Origin: Pikeienuella litoralis
GTDB lineage: Bacteria; Pseudomonadota; Alphaproteobacteria; Rhodobacterales; Rhodobacteraceae
Assembly: GCF_037646705.1 (NCBI RefSeq)
Contig: NZ_JBBHER010000002.1
Span: 372,001 to 436,000, forward strand
DNA length: 64,000 bases
Direction of reading: 5' to 3'
Shown here one piece after another: positions 10,638 through 18,364 of the stretch; positions within the stretch are counted from its first letter, which is position 1; each line of letters starts with the position of its first letter. Position numbers and translations under genes: made by a program. Under the pieces are notes generated by a model. It did not search any database and was not told where the DNA came from. It saw only the letters and a program-made list of their open reading frames with translations.

Positions 10638-10754
10638 GCGCTTTCTCCTTCGGCGGGGGTTCTGGGGCGGGGCCTCGCCGAGGTCAAGCGGGCGGCGCTT
10701 GGCGCCGGGGCCGGCCCGCGCCATATAGAGCGGCGACGACGAAAGGATCACCAG

Positions 10755-11003
10755 ATGCAGAGCCGAAACCGGATACTCGACGACATATCCCAATTGATGA
10801 CCAACGCCGCCGGCGTCGCGCAGGGCGTGAAGACCGAGGCCGAGACGGTCATGCGTCAGCGCTTCGAGCGGCTGCTGAACGATATGGACCTCGTCACCCG
10901 CGAGGAGTTCGACGCCGTGCGGGAGATGGCGCAGAAGGCGCGGGAGGAGAACGAGGCGCTCTCCGCGCGCATCGCCGCGCTCGAAGCGAAGGACGCCGGT
11001 TGA
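10755..11003 (+). CDS. ubiK: Accessory factor UbiK family (BMFP domain) protein
   Basis: 82-residue protein of the YqiC/UbiK family, an accessory factor that assists the soluble ubiquinone-biosynthesis complex and binds lipid. The N-terminus is amphipathic (ILDDISQLMTNAAGVAQGVK). The C-terminal third is a trimeric coiled coil with the typical VTREEFDAVREMAQKAREEN...LEAK pattern. The length is normal. The ATG has an AAGGAT ribosome site. Confidence 0.87.
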   Translation: MQSRNRILDDISQLMTNAAGVAQGVKTEAETVMRQRFERLLNDMDLVTREEFDAVREMAQKAREENEALSARIAALEAKDAG

Positions 11004-11016
11004 CGGTTTCCGGCGG

Positions 11017-11979
11017 ATGAGGCCGCCGCCTCGCCGTTTCTCGCCCCGCCGGATCGAACGGACCGGAGACGACACGCCCGCCGCCGGGCTGGCGGGGTAT
11101 GTCCTGCGCATGACCGGCGGCTGGCAGGTCGCCGCGTGCGCGCTGAGCCTTGTCGCGACCCTGCTGGCGCTGGCGCCGATCGAATTGCAGCGCCGGCTCT
11201 TCGACGACGCCATCATCGCCGGCGACAATACGCTGATGGCGGCGCTCGGGCTGATCTATCTCGGCGTCATCGGCTTTCATCAGGTGGCGAAGTTCGCGCT
11301 GGCGCTGCTGCAAAGCTGGATGAGCGAAAGCGCGATCTATTACACCCGCCGGCATCTCTGGAAGTTGAGAGGCGACGAGCGGCGGGTGAACGGCGAAGGC
11401 CGCGACATCATCTCCGTGCTGACGACGGAGGTGGAGGCGCTCGGCGGCTTTGCGGGGGCCGGGCCGAGCCAGGCGCTGGCGAATGCGGCGATGCTGGTCG
11501 GCGGGCTCTCCTACATGTTCTGGGTGCAACCGACGGTGGCGCTGATGGGGCTTTTGCTGCTCGCGCCGCAGGTGGTTCTGGCGCCGCTGATGCAGCGGCG
11601 GCTGAACCGGCTGATCTCGGTCCAGGTGCGGCTGCGCCGCCGGTTCGTCTCGACCCTCGACGACGAGACCGCGCCCGGGGAGGCCGAGGTGAAAGCGCGC
11701 GCGGAGCGCCTGTTCCAGCTCCGGATGGTTTTTGTCTGGTGGAAGATGCTTCTCAAGGCCGGGCTCAACCTGCTCAACGGCGCGGCGCCGATCGCGGTCA
11801 TCGTCGGCGGCGGGGCCATGGTGATCGCGGGCGAGACGTCGGTCGGGATCGTCGTCGCCTTCGTCGGCGGCTTCAGCCGGCTGGCCGATCCCGTGCGCCA
11901 GCTGATCTCGTTCTACCGCGAAGCCGCGGAAGCCGGCGTCCGCCATCAGATGGTGGCCAAATGGATGCGCGTTTCCTGA
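11017..11979 (+). CDS. Stand-alone ABC-exporter-like transmembrane protein without ATPase domain
   Basis: 320 residues resembling the transmembrane half of a type-I (type IV fold) ABC exporter. About six hydrophobic segments follow a basic N-terminus: near 35-55, 70-95, 150-170 and 172-190, and a pair at 250-290, separated by the long cytoplasmic helices typical of the fold. SRLADPVRQLISFYREAAEAGVRH at the C-terminus corresponds to the last helix that normally leads into the nucleotide-binding domain. No Walker A, LSGGQ or Walker B follows, and the next 163 bp contain no remnant of one. It starts 13 bp after ubiK and may be co-transcribed. Function unknown; pseudogene status looks unlikely because the frame is intact to a clean stop. 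Confidence 0.7.
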   Translation: MRPPPRRFSPRRIERTGDDTPAAGLAGYVLRMTGGWQVAACALSLVATLLALAPIELQRRLFDDAIIAGDNTLMAALGLIYLGVIGFHQVAKFALALLQSWMSESAIYYTRRHLWKLRGDERRVNGEGRDIISVLTTEVEALGGFAGAGPSQALANAAMLVGGLSYMFWVQPTVALMGLLLLAPQVVLAPLMQRRLNRLISVQVRLRRRFVSTLDDETAPGEAEVKARAERLFQLRMVFVWWKMLLKAGLNLLNGAAPIAVIVGGGAMVIAGETSVGIVVAFVGGFSRLADPVRQLISFYREAAEAGVRHQMVAKWMRVS

Positions 11980-12007
11980 GCCGCGCGCTCATCCGCGCCG
12001 CGATCGA

Positions 12008-12049
12008 AAATATGGCTGGACGCGGCGCCGGGGGTGCGGCACCATATTT
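12008..12049. promoter_or_regulatory. Inverted repeat upstream of the YbjN-domain gene
   Basis: Arms AAATATGG (12008-12015) and CCATATTT (12042-12049) are separated by 26 bp of GC-rich sequence, about 95 bp upstream of the ybjN-like start. This could be an operator pair or a weak hairpin. No regulator can be named. Confidence 0.3.
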
Positions 12050-12142
12050 GGTGCGTCATGGGATGAAATCCACGACTGAATGGCATGCCACCAAAGCCTT
12101 GCGGGGTGAGCCTCGCCGGGCGCAACCACGGGAGCGTGAGGC

Positions 12143-12646
12143 ATGGAAGCCGTCGAGCACGACATCAATTCAGACGATCTCCACCCGATCGACATTGTCG
12201 AGACGCTCGCCGAGCGGCGGGACTGGGAGTTCGACCGCGTCGGCGAAGATCAGATCGCGATGGCCGTGGAGGGCGTCTGGAGCACGTATTCGCTCACCCT
12301 CGCCTGGAGCGGCGCGGACGAGACGCTCCGGCTGATCTGCACCTTCGCAATGGAGCCGCCGCCGGAGCGGCGGGGGGAGCTGGCGCTCCTCATCGAGAAG
12401 GCCAACGACCTGATCTGGTCCGGCTGTTTCAGCCTCTGGGACGAGGAAAAGCTGCTGGTGTTCCGCTATGGGCTCACGCTCGCGGGCGGGGCGCCGGCGA
12501 CGCCGGCGCAGATCGACGCGATGCTGAGCGGCGCGGTGGCGGCGGCGGAGCGGTTCTATCCCGCGTTCCAGCTCGTCGCCTGGGGCGATGACGACGCGGC
12601 CGCGGCGCTGGCGATCGCGATGGCGCCCTCCATCGGCCGCGCCTGA
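12143..12646 (+). CDS. YbjN domain-containing protein
   Basis: 167 residues of the YbjN family, which has a fold like type III secretion chaperones. Its biochemical role is unclear; the family has been linked to stress and motility phenotypes in enterics. Visible landmarks: HPIDIVETLAERRDWEF at the N-terminus, the Tyr-Ser-rich strand WSTYSLTLAWSG, and the family helix ELALLIEKANDLIWSGCF followed by LVFRYGLTLAGG. The C-terminus is Ala-rich with an acidic WGDDDA patch. The ATG has a GGGAG site about 10 bp upstream. In related genomes proC often lies next to this gene; here a phasin gene follows instead. Confidence 0.85.
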   Translation: MEAVEHDINSDDLHPIDIVETLAERRDWEFDRVGEDQIAMAVEGVWSTYSLTLAWSGADETLRLICTFAMEPPPERRGELALLIEKANDLIWSGCFSLWDEEKLLVFRYGLTLAGGAPATPAQIDAMLSGAVAAAERFYPAFQLVAWGDDDAAAALAIAMAPSIGRA

Positions 12647-12684
12647 GCGGGAAACGGGCGGCGCAGCCGCGTATTTCATTGATA

Positions 12685-12702
12685 TTTTGCTGCGCCGCAC
12701 AA
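12685..12702. promoter_or_regulatory. Near-palindrome upstream of phasin gene, candidate PhaR operator
   Basis: TTTTGCTGCGCCGCACAA matches its own reverse complement at 14 of 18 positions, with a core of TGC(T)GC / GC(C)GCA. It lies about 70 bp before the phasin start. PhaR of PHB-storing alphaproteobacteria is reported to bind TGC-rich palindromes at phasin promoters and to be released by PHB. The match is by eye and by context, not by a scored motif. Confidence 0.45.
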
Positions 12703-12757
12703 TATACTGTTCCGCAGCGGCTCCAACGCCGCGACTCGTTCCGCTCAGGAGGACATG

Positions 12758-13207
12758 ATGTTTGGCTCTGGCGCAAACCCGTTCGATCTCAAGATGTACG
12801 CCGACATGTTCAAATCGATGGACATGACGAAGATTTTCGATCCCTCCGCGATGAAGGGGTTTGATCAGAGCGCGCTCTACGAGGCGCAGCGCAAGAATAT
12901 GGACGCGCTGGTCGCCGCGCAGAAGGCGGCCGCCTCCGGGTATCAGGATCTGTTCGAGAAACAGGTCAAGATCTTCCAGGAGACGATGCAGGCGGCGCAG
13001 GCGCAGCTGGCCGAGATGACGCGCTCCGATCCGGGCCCGGAAACGGCGGCGAAGCAGACCGAATTCACCTCCAAGGCGTTCGAGAGCGCGGTCGCGAACG
13101 CGCGCGACCTGGCCGAGGCGGCGAAGCGGACCAATGTCGAGACCTATGAAATCGTCCGGGCGCGGATCGAGGAGAACATGAAGGATCTGGCCGCGTCGAT
13201 GCGCTGA
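12758..13207 (+). CDS. Phasin family protein
   Basis: PHB granule-associated protein of about 149 residues that coats polyhydroxybutyrate inclusions. It is almost entirely helical, lacks Cys, and has the phasin-type core KNMDALVAAQKAAASGYQDLFEKQVKIFQE followed by Ala/Gln/Glu-rich amphipathic helix and EAAKRTNVETYEIVRARI. Two ATGs overlap the ribosome site: AGGAGG at 12747-12752 is only 2 bp from the ATG at 12755 but 5 bp from that at 12758, so I prefer 12758. A PhaR-like palindrome lies upstream. With the 3-hydroxybutyryl-CoA dehydrogenase and the secreted depolymerase-like esterase elsewhere in the window, it shows the organism stores PHB. Confidence 0.88.
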   Translation: MFGSGANPFDLKMYADMFKSMDMTKIFDPSAMKGFDQSALYEAQRKNMDALVAAQKAAASGYQDLFEKQVKIFQETMQAAQAQLAEMTRSDPGPETAAKQTEFTSKAFESAVANARDLAEAAKRTNVETYEIVRARIEENMKDLAASMR

Positions 13208-13280
13208 ACAGGGCCGCGCGGCCTCTTTCGCCGCGCGCCGCCTGCCCCTATCCTCCCGGAAATTCATGCGGGAGCGGGAT

Positions 13281-13619
13281 ATGGCGTTGATCGAATTCGA
13301 TGATTTTCTGAAGGTGGATATCCGGGTCGGCGTCGTCGTCGCGGCGGAGCCGTTCCCCGAGGCGCGAAAGCCGGCGATCAAGCTCTGGGTCGATCTCGGC
13401 CCCGAAATCGGAGTGAAGAAAAGCTCCGCCCAGATCACCCGGCATTACACGCCCGAAGGGCTTGTCGGGCGGCAGGTGATGGCGGTGGTGAATTTTCCGC
13501 CCCGCCAGATCGGCAAGTTCATGAGCGAGATTCTGGTGCTCGGCGCGCCGGATCAGGATGGCGAGGTCGTGCTGATCGCGCCCGACCGCGAGACGCCGAT
13601 CGGCGGGCGGCTCTTTTGA
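13281..13619 (+). CDS. csaA: CsaA-like tRNA-binding protein
   Basis: 112-residue single OB-fold protein of the tRNA-binding/CsaA group (the domain also found in MetRS C-termini and PheRS beta). The fold begins with FDDFLKVDIRVGVVVAAEPFP; the dimer-type sequence LWVDLG...KKSSAQITRHYTPEGLVGRQ and VVNFPPRQIGKFMSEILVLG follow. The family in Bacillus has been described as a secretion chaperone, but the tRNA-binding fold is what the sequence supports. The ATG at 13281 follows GGGAGCGGGAT; an ATG 15 bp earlier has no good ribosome site. Confidence 0.9.
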   Translation: MALIEFDDFLKVDIRVGVVVAAEPFPEARKPAIKLWVDLGPEIGVKKSSAQITRHYTPEGLVGRQVMAVVNFPPRQIGKFMSEILVLGAPDQDGEVVLIAPDRETPIGGRLF

Positions 13620-13929
13620 CGCGGCGGTCAGGGCCGGGATGAGGGGCGACTCGAGACGGGGGCGGAAAGCGCCGGCGCACCCCTCCACGCGTGCGCCGAC
13701 TCTCCTCCAGACGCCGCCGCTCGGGAGGCGATGAAGTGTACGCGGCGGTACGCACGCAGCCACGCAAGCGTCCTCGTCCCAAATGTCGGGTGGGCGCGCT
13801 TTGTCATACGGAACTCGTTAGTCAAACACGAAGCGGACGATGCCGCTTACGGTTGTAACGAAGACGAATTCTCATCGACGTGCAAGTTCTTTTTTCGGCG
13901 GCGTCGGCGGCGATGCGTGAAGGGCGTGA
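13620..13929. other. Intergenic region before the MATE gene
   Basis: 310 bp without a convincing gene. The last ~120 bp (13800-13920) are lower in GC than their surroundings and probably carry the promoter of the MATE exporter gene. Open frames here are short, Arg-rich and lack ribosome sites. I see no terminator with a T-run after csaA. Confidence 0.5.
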
Positions 13930-15312
13930 ATGGCGGAACGCGATCTGACGACCGGGCGGCTCGCCGCGCATCTGCGGGCGATGATCGGGCCGGCCGCGCT
14001 CGGCATGGCGTTCACGACGCTTTATAACGTCGTGGATACGTTTTACGCGGGCTGGATCTCCACCGAAGCTCAGGCGGGGCTGGCGATCTCCTTCACGGTG
14101 TTCATGGCGCTGATGGCGATCGGCTTCGGGTTGAGTCAGGGCGCGAGCGCGCTGATCGGCGGCGCGCTCGGCGCCGGGCGGCTGGAGCATGCGCGCGCGC
14201 TGGCGGCGCAGGCGCTGACGCTGGCGGCGCTGCTCGGCGTCGCTCTGGCCGCGATCGGCGTCGCGGTCAGTGATTCGGCCATGGCGGCGATCGGGGCGGC
14301 GCCCGACGTGGCGGCGGCCGCGTCGGACTACCTGAGGTTGCTGTTTTTCGGTTTGCCCGGATTTCTCGTCGGCCTGACGGCGAATGGCGTGCTCACCGCG
14401 CAGGGCGATATGGCCGCCAACCGGACCGCGCAGATCGCGGCGTTCGGCGCCAATCTCGCGCTCAACCCGATCCTGATCTACGGGGTGTTCGGCCTGCCCG
14501 GATTCGGCTTCGACGGCATCGCGCTCTCGACGGTGCTGATCCAGATCGGGGTTGCGGCCTGGCTGGTCGCGAAGGCGCTGCGGACGCGGGCGCTGACCGG
14601 GGCGGGGCTTCGCGACGCGCGCCCGAGCGCGCCGGTGCTCGACGCGCTCGTCCGGCAGGGCGCCCCGTCCAGCCTGACGATGCTGGTGATGATGATCGGC
14701 GGGCTGATCATCCAGGCGCATCTCCAGCCCTTCGGCGCCGCGGCGGTGGCGGGGTTCGGCGTGGCGTTCCGGGTCGAGCAGCTGATTCTCCTGCCGATCC
14801 TCTCGATCTCGTTCGTGCTGATGCCGATGGTCTCGCAGAATTTCGGCGCCGGGGATCATGACCGGGTGCGGCAGGCGGCGACGCTGACGGCGGTGGTCGC
14901 GCTGTCGCTGTCGCTCATCGGCGGGCTGGCGCTGGCGGCGGGGGGCGCCGCCATGGTGACGCTTTTCACCGGCGATCCGGCGGCGGTGGCGGCGGGCGCG
15001 GCCTATCTTCGGGTGGCGGCTCTGATGATGCCGGCCTATGCGCTGATGTTTCTGGTCACGGCGCTGTTTCAGGGGCTGCGCCGCCCGGTCTGGAGCGCCG
15101 TGATCGGGCTTTACCGGCAGGTTGTGGCGCTGACGCTCTTTCCGGCGCTGTTCGTCTCGCTCGGCTGGGGCCTTTCGGGCGTCTGGGCCGGGCTCTTCGC
15201 CGCGGTCTGGAGCGGGTTCGCGCTGGCCTTCGCGCTGGCCGTTTTCGTCTGCCGGCGCAGGATCGGCGGGCTGCGGCCCGATTTCGCGGCCTTCGACCGC
15301 GCCGGCGCTTGA
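13930..15312 (+). CDS. MATE family efflux transporter
   Basis: 460-residue inner-membrane multidrug/toxin exporter driven by Na+ or H+. Twelve hydrophobic segments in two related halves are visible; each half has the MATE signature pattern (MIGPAALGMAFTTLYNVVDTFYAGW near the N-terminus, and RQGAPSSLTMLVMMIGGLIIQ at the start of the second half, about 240). NGVLTAQGDMAANRTAQI and VSQNFGAGDHDR are typical family loops. Substrate cannot be read from the sequence. No local regulator is adjacent. Confidence 0.93.
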   Translation: MAERDLTTGRLAAHLRAMIGPAALGMAFTTLYNVVDTFYAGWISTEAQAGLAISFTVFMALMAIGFGLSQGASALIGGALGAGRLEHARALAAQALTLAALLGVALAAIGVAVSDSAMAAIGAAPDVAAAASDYLRLLFFGLPGFLVGLTANGVLTAQGDMAANRTAQIAAFGANLALNPILIYGVFGLPGFGFDGIALSTVLIQIGVAAWLVAKALRTRALTGAGLRDARPSAPVLDALVRQGAPSSLTMLVMMIGGLIIQAHLQPFGAAAVAGFGVAFRVEQLILLPILSISFVLMPMVSQNFGAGDHDRVRQAATLTAVVALSLSLIGGLALAAGGAAMVTLFTGDPAAVAAGAAYLRVAALMMPAYALMFLVTALFQGLRRPVWSAVIGLYRQVVALTLFPALFVSLGWGLSGVWAGLFAAVWSGFALAFALAVFVCRRRIGGLRPDFAAFDRAGA

Positions 15313-15357
15313 CCTCGCGCGCGCGCGCCGCGACCTTCGCGCGCAAGGTCAGCGAGG

Positions 15358-15984
15358 ATGAAGATGAACGGATCGGAGCGGGGCGACGACGCCGCAGGGC
15401 GCGAGATCGGCCGGTTGATCGAACTCATGGCGCGGCTGCCGGGGCTCGGCCCGCGCTCCGCGCGCCGCGCCGTGCTGCAGATGGTGAAGAAGCGGGACCT
15501 GATGCTCCTGCCGCTCGCGCGGGCGCTGACCGAAGTGGCGGAGCGCGCGCGGATCTGCGTCGAATGCGGCAATATCGATACGGCGGATATCTGCGCGATC
15601 TGCCGGGACCCGCGGCGCGACGACGCGCTTCTCTGCGTGGTCGAGGATGTCGCCGATCTCTGGGCGATGGAGCGCGCGGCGGTGTTCCGGGGCCGGTATC
15701 ACGTTCTCGGCGGGGTTCTCTCGGCGCTTGACGGGGTCACGCCGGAGACGCTGCGGGTTCCGCGGCTCGTCGCGCGGGCCGGGGCGCCGGAGGTGACGGA
15801 GGTGGTGCTGGCGCTCGGCGCCACGGTCGACGGCCAGACCACGGCGCATTACCTCGCCGACCAGCTCTCGGGCGCGGGGGTCGCGGTGACGTCGCTGGCG
15901 CAGGGCGTCCCGGTCGGCGGCGAGCTGGATTATCTCGACGACGGCACCATCTTCGCGGCGATGCGGGCGCGCCGCGCGCTCTAG
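15358..15984 (+). CDS. recR: Recombination mediator RecR
   Basis: Works with RecF/RecO to load RecA at single-strand gaps. About 208 residues from the first ATG, or 206 from the ATG at 15364, which has a better-placed GAGG. The helix-hairpin-helix LMARLPGLGPRSARRAV (about 23-39), the C4 zinc finger CVECGNIDTADICAIC (about 64-79) and the Toprim segment LLCVVEDVADLWAMERA (about 87-103) are all intact, as is the Walker-like C-terminal DGQTTAHYLADQL. The usual dnaX and ybaB partners are not next to it in this window. Confidence 0.96.
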   Translation: MKMNGSERGDDAAGREIGRLIELMARLPGLGPRSARRAVLQMVKKRDLMLLPLARALTEVAERARICVECGNIDTADICAICRDPRRDDALLCVVEDVADLWAMERAAVFRGRYHVLGGVLSALDGVTPETLRVPRLVARAGAPEVTEVVLALGATVDGQTTAHYLADQLSGAGVAVTSLAQGVPVGGELDYLDDGTIFAAMRARRAL

Positions 15985-16107
15985 CCGCCGGGCGGCGCGG
16001 GAACCTTTCCGGCCATTGGCCCGTTATCTCCAGCATGGACGCCGGGCCCGGCCCCGGATCCGGCCCCTTGCCCGGCTCCGCCCGTGTCCAGCCCTGGAGG
16101 TGTGCCG

Positions 16108-17001
16108 ATGCAGATCCGTTTTGGCTTCGAGATCGAGATCGACTGCGCGAAGCCGGTTCCGATGCTGGCGGCGCTTTCGACGCACGCGGCGGCCGAGGGC
16201 CGCATGCTCGGCGAGGATCGGGTGAGAGCCGAGCCGGACATCCCCCTTCACGCCTATATCGACGGGTTCGGCAATCGCGTGACGCGCCTCGTCGCGCCGG
16301 GCGGGCCGCTCAGGCTCTGGTCGGACTGCGTCGTCGCGATCGAAGGCGCGCCGGACGCGTTCGAGCCGGGGGCGCGGCAACATCCGGTCGAAGAGCTCCC
16401 GGACGAGGCGCTCGTCTATCTCCTCCCCAGCCGCTATTGCGACAGCGACAACCTGACGACGATGGCCTGGGAGCGGTTCAGCGGGCATCCGGCGGGATGG
16501 ATGCGGGTGCAGGCGGTCTGCGATTACGTGCATGCGCAGATCACGTTCGGCTACAAGTTCGGGCGGCCGAACAAGATGGCGTCGGAGGTGAATTTCGAGA
16601 AGACCGGGGTTTGCCGGGATTTCGCCCATCTCGCCATCTCGCTCTGCCGGGCGCTGAACATCCCGGCGCGCTACGCCAGCGGCTATCTCGGCGATATCGG
16701 CGCGCCCGACAGCGGCCCCGGCGATTTCTGCGCGTGGTTCGAGGTCTATCTCGGCGGCCGCTGGTTCACGTTCGACGCGCGCTACAATGAACGGCGCATC
16801 GGCCGGATCCTGATGGTGCGCGGGCGCGACGCGGCCGATGTCGCGATGATCATGTCGTTCGGCGCGTACGACCTCAGATATTTCCGGGTCTGGACCGATC
16901 TTCTGGAGGGCGAGCGCGACGCCGGCGCGGTTCGCCGGTTGCTGGCCGCGCGCCCGGAAGGCGAGGCGATCGTCTTTCCCGATGCGGCCGCGCCGGGCTG
17001 A
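16108..17001 (+). CDS. Transglutaminase-like cysteine protease-fold protein
   Basis: 297 residues of COG1305. An N-terminal beta-rich domain (QIRFGFEIEIDCAKPVPML) precedes the transglutaminase core. The presumed nucleophile Cys lies in TGVCRDFAHLAISLCRALNIPARY (about residue 175), and WFTFDARYN supplies the Asp. The position that is His in the canonical Cys-His-Asp triad reads Cys here (GDFCAWFEVYLGG, about 212). My recollection is that close relatives have a non-His residue there too. It may be a peptidase, an amidase or inactive. The ATG at 16108 has GGAGG seven bases upstream. It ends 10 bp from the convergent zapE stop. Confidence 0.85.
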   Translation: MQIRFGFEIEIDCAKPVPMLAALSTHAAAEGRMLGEDRVRAEPDIPLHAYIDGFGNRVTRLVAPGGPLRLWSDCVVAIEGAPDAFEPGARQHPVEELPDEALVYLLPSRYCDSDNLTTMAWERFSGHPAGWMRVQAVCDYVHAQITFGYKFGRPNKMASEVNFEKTGVCRDFAHLAISLCRALNIPARYASGYLGDIGAPDSGPGDFCAWFEVYLGGRWFTFDARYNERRIGRILMVRGRDAADVAMIMSFGAYDLRYFRVWTDLLEGERDAGAVRRLLAARPEGEAIVFPDAAAPG

Positions 17002-17011
17002 GCGGGGCGGA

Positions 17012-18121
17012 TCAGGCCGCCTCCATCCAGTCGGCTGAGCGCATCTGCGCGAGGCGCGAGGCGGTGCGCTGAAATTCGAACGCGCCCGCGCCCTCGGGAT
17101 AGAGCGCCTCCGGCCACGCCTCGGCCGAGCAGATCAGCCGCGTCTTCGCTTCGTAGAGCGCGTCGATCAGGGTGACGAACCGCTTCGCCTCGTTGGCGTT
17201 CGCGACCCCGAGGCGGGGGATGTTGTCGAGGAGCAGGGTCCGGACCTGGGTGGCGATGGCGAGATAATCGGCCGGCCCGAGCGGCGTCGCGCAGAGATCG
17301 CGGAAATCCGCCCGCCCGACGCCGGACTGGAACAGCGGGATCGTCACCCGCCGGCCGGTGACCTCCAGCGTCAGCGGCTCGCCGCCGCGGCCATCGGTGA
17401 GGTCGGCCCAGGTGGCGTCCATCGCCGCCGCGGCCTCGGGGCCGAGCGGCGTGTGGTAGACCTCCCGCCCGCGCAGCAGCGACTGGCGATAATCGGTCGG
17501 GCTTTCGAGCGCGTGAAGGTCCAGCTTGTCCTTCAGCATGGCGATGAACGGCAGGAAGATTTGCCGGTTCAGCCCGTCCTTGTAGAGATCGTCCGGCGGG
17601 CGGTTCGAGGTGGTGACGATGACGACGCCGCGCTTGAAAAGCTTTTCGAACAGGCGCCCGACGATCATCGCGTCGGTGATGTCTGAGATCTGCATCTCGT
17701 CGAAGCAGAGCAGGGTCAGGTTCCGCGCGACCTCTTTCGCCACGGTCTTGATCGGATCTTCGTCTCCGGCCTGGCGCGCCTTGTGGACGCCGCGATGGAT
17801 CTCCTGCATGAAGGCGTGGAAGTGGACGCGCCGCTTTTTCGCCACCGGCGCCGTCTCGAAGAAAAGATCCATCAGCATGGATTTGCCGCGCCCGACGCGG
17901 CCATAGATGTAGAGGCCGTTGAGGTCCGCGTCCTTCTTCGCCCCCTCGCGCCCCCAGCCGAAGAACCCGCGCGCGACGCGCTTGCCCTTGCCGGGGTCGT
18001 AATCCTTCAGGCGGTCGTGAAGGATCTGGAGCTTCTCCAGCGCCAGCCGTTGCGCGGTGTCGTCGGTCAGCTTGCCGGAGGCGATCAGGTCACGATATCT
18101 TTTCAGCGGTCCGTCATGCAT
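17012..18121 (-). CDS. zapE: Cell division protein ZapE / AFG1-family ATPase
   Basis: 369-residue AAA+-like ATPase. In E. coli ZapE destabilises FtsZ filaments; the yeast relative Afg1 helps turn over mitochondrial respiratory subunits. Walker A GRVGRGKS (about 74-81) and Walker B LLCFDEMQISDITDAMIV (about 141-158) are followed by TTSNRPPDDLYKDGLNR, the sensor region typical of the family, and the C-terminal ANEAKRFVTLIDALYEA. The ATG at 18119-18121 begins the family N-terminus (GPLKRYRDLIASG). Its ribosome site is weak. Divergent from ffh. Confidence 0.93.
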   Translation of the reverse strand: MHDGPLKRYRDLIASGKLTDDTAQRLALEKLQILHDRLKDYDPGKGKRVARGFFGWGREGAKKDADLNGLYIYGRVGRGKSMLMDLFFETAPVAKKRRVHFHAFMQEIHRGVHKARQAGDEDPIKTVAKEVARNLTLLCFDEMQISDITDAMIVGRLFEKLFKRGVVIVTTSNRPPDDLYKDGLNRQIFLPFIAMLKDKLDLHALESPTDYRQSLLRGREVYHTPLGPEAAAAMDATWADLTDGRGGEPLTLEVTGRRVTIPLFQSGVGRADFRDLCATPLGPADYLAIATQVRTLLLDNIPRLGVANANEAKRFVTLIDALYEAKTRLICSAEAWPEALYPEGAGAFEFQRTASRLAQMRSADWMEAA

Positions 18122-18251
18122 GGAGAGTCCCCGAGCTGCGCGCCTTTTACTGCAGAATCGGCGGGATTCTGGCAAGCCCGGGCGCAGGCGCGGCGCGGCG
18201 CGCGCCCGTTTGACTCTGATCCGCGGGGGATTTAGGTTCCGCGCGGATTTC

Positions 18252-18329
18252 CCGGAAGCCCGAATGCTTCCGGTCCCCGCATCGTGCGGGGATCGCCCCC
18301 GGTCAGCGCGTTGCGCCCGCCGGGGCGAT
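18252..18329 (+). ncRNA. Structured ffh leader: three consecutive hairpins
   Basis: Immediately upstream of ffh are three stem-loops: CCGGAAG (18252-18258) with CTTCCGG (18267-18273); CCCCGCA (18275-18281) with TGCGGGG (18285-18291); and ATCGCCCC (18292-18299) with GGGGCGAT (18322-18329). None is followed by a T-run, so terminator function is unlikely. A conserved RNA element in front of ffh has, to my recollection, been reported in alphaproteobacteria, but I cannot confirm that this is a member. It could be a cis-regulatory leader. It does not contain the conserved 4.5S/SRP RNA core. Confidence 0.5.
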
Positions 18330-18364
18330 GCGCGTTCAGGCGCCGGACGGAAAGGAGACGCGGT

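Noticed and set aside
11017..11979. ABC exporter pseudogene
   Set aside because: Frame is intact with a normal stop, and the following 163 bp show no Walker or signature motif remains.
18241..18364. 4.5S/SRP RNA gene in front of ffh
   Set aside because: Hairpins are present but the conserved GGAAGCAGCC-type SRP core and its asymmetric loop are not.
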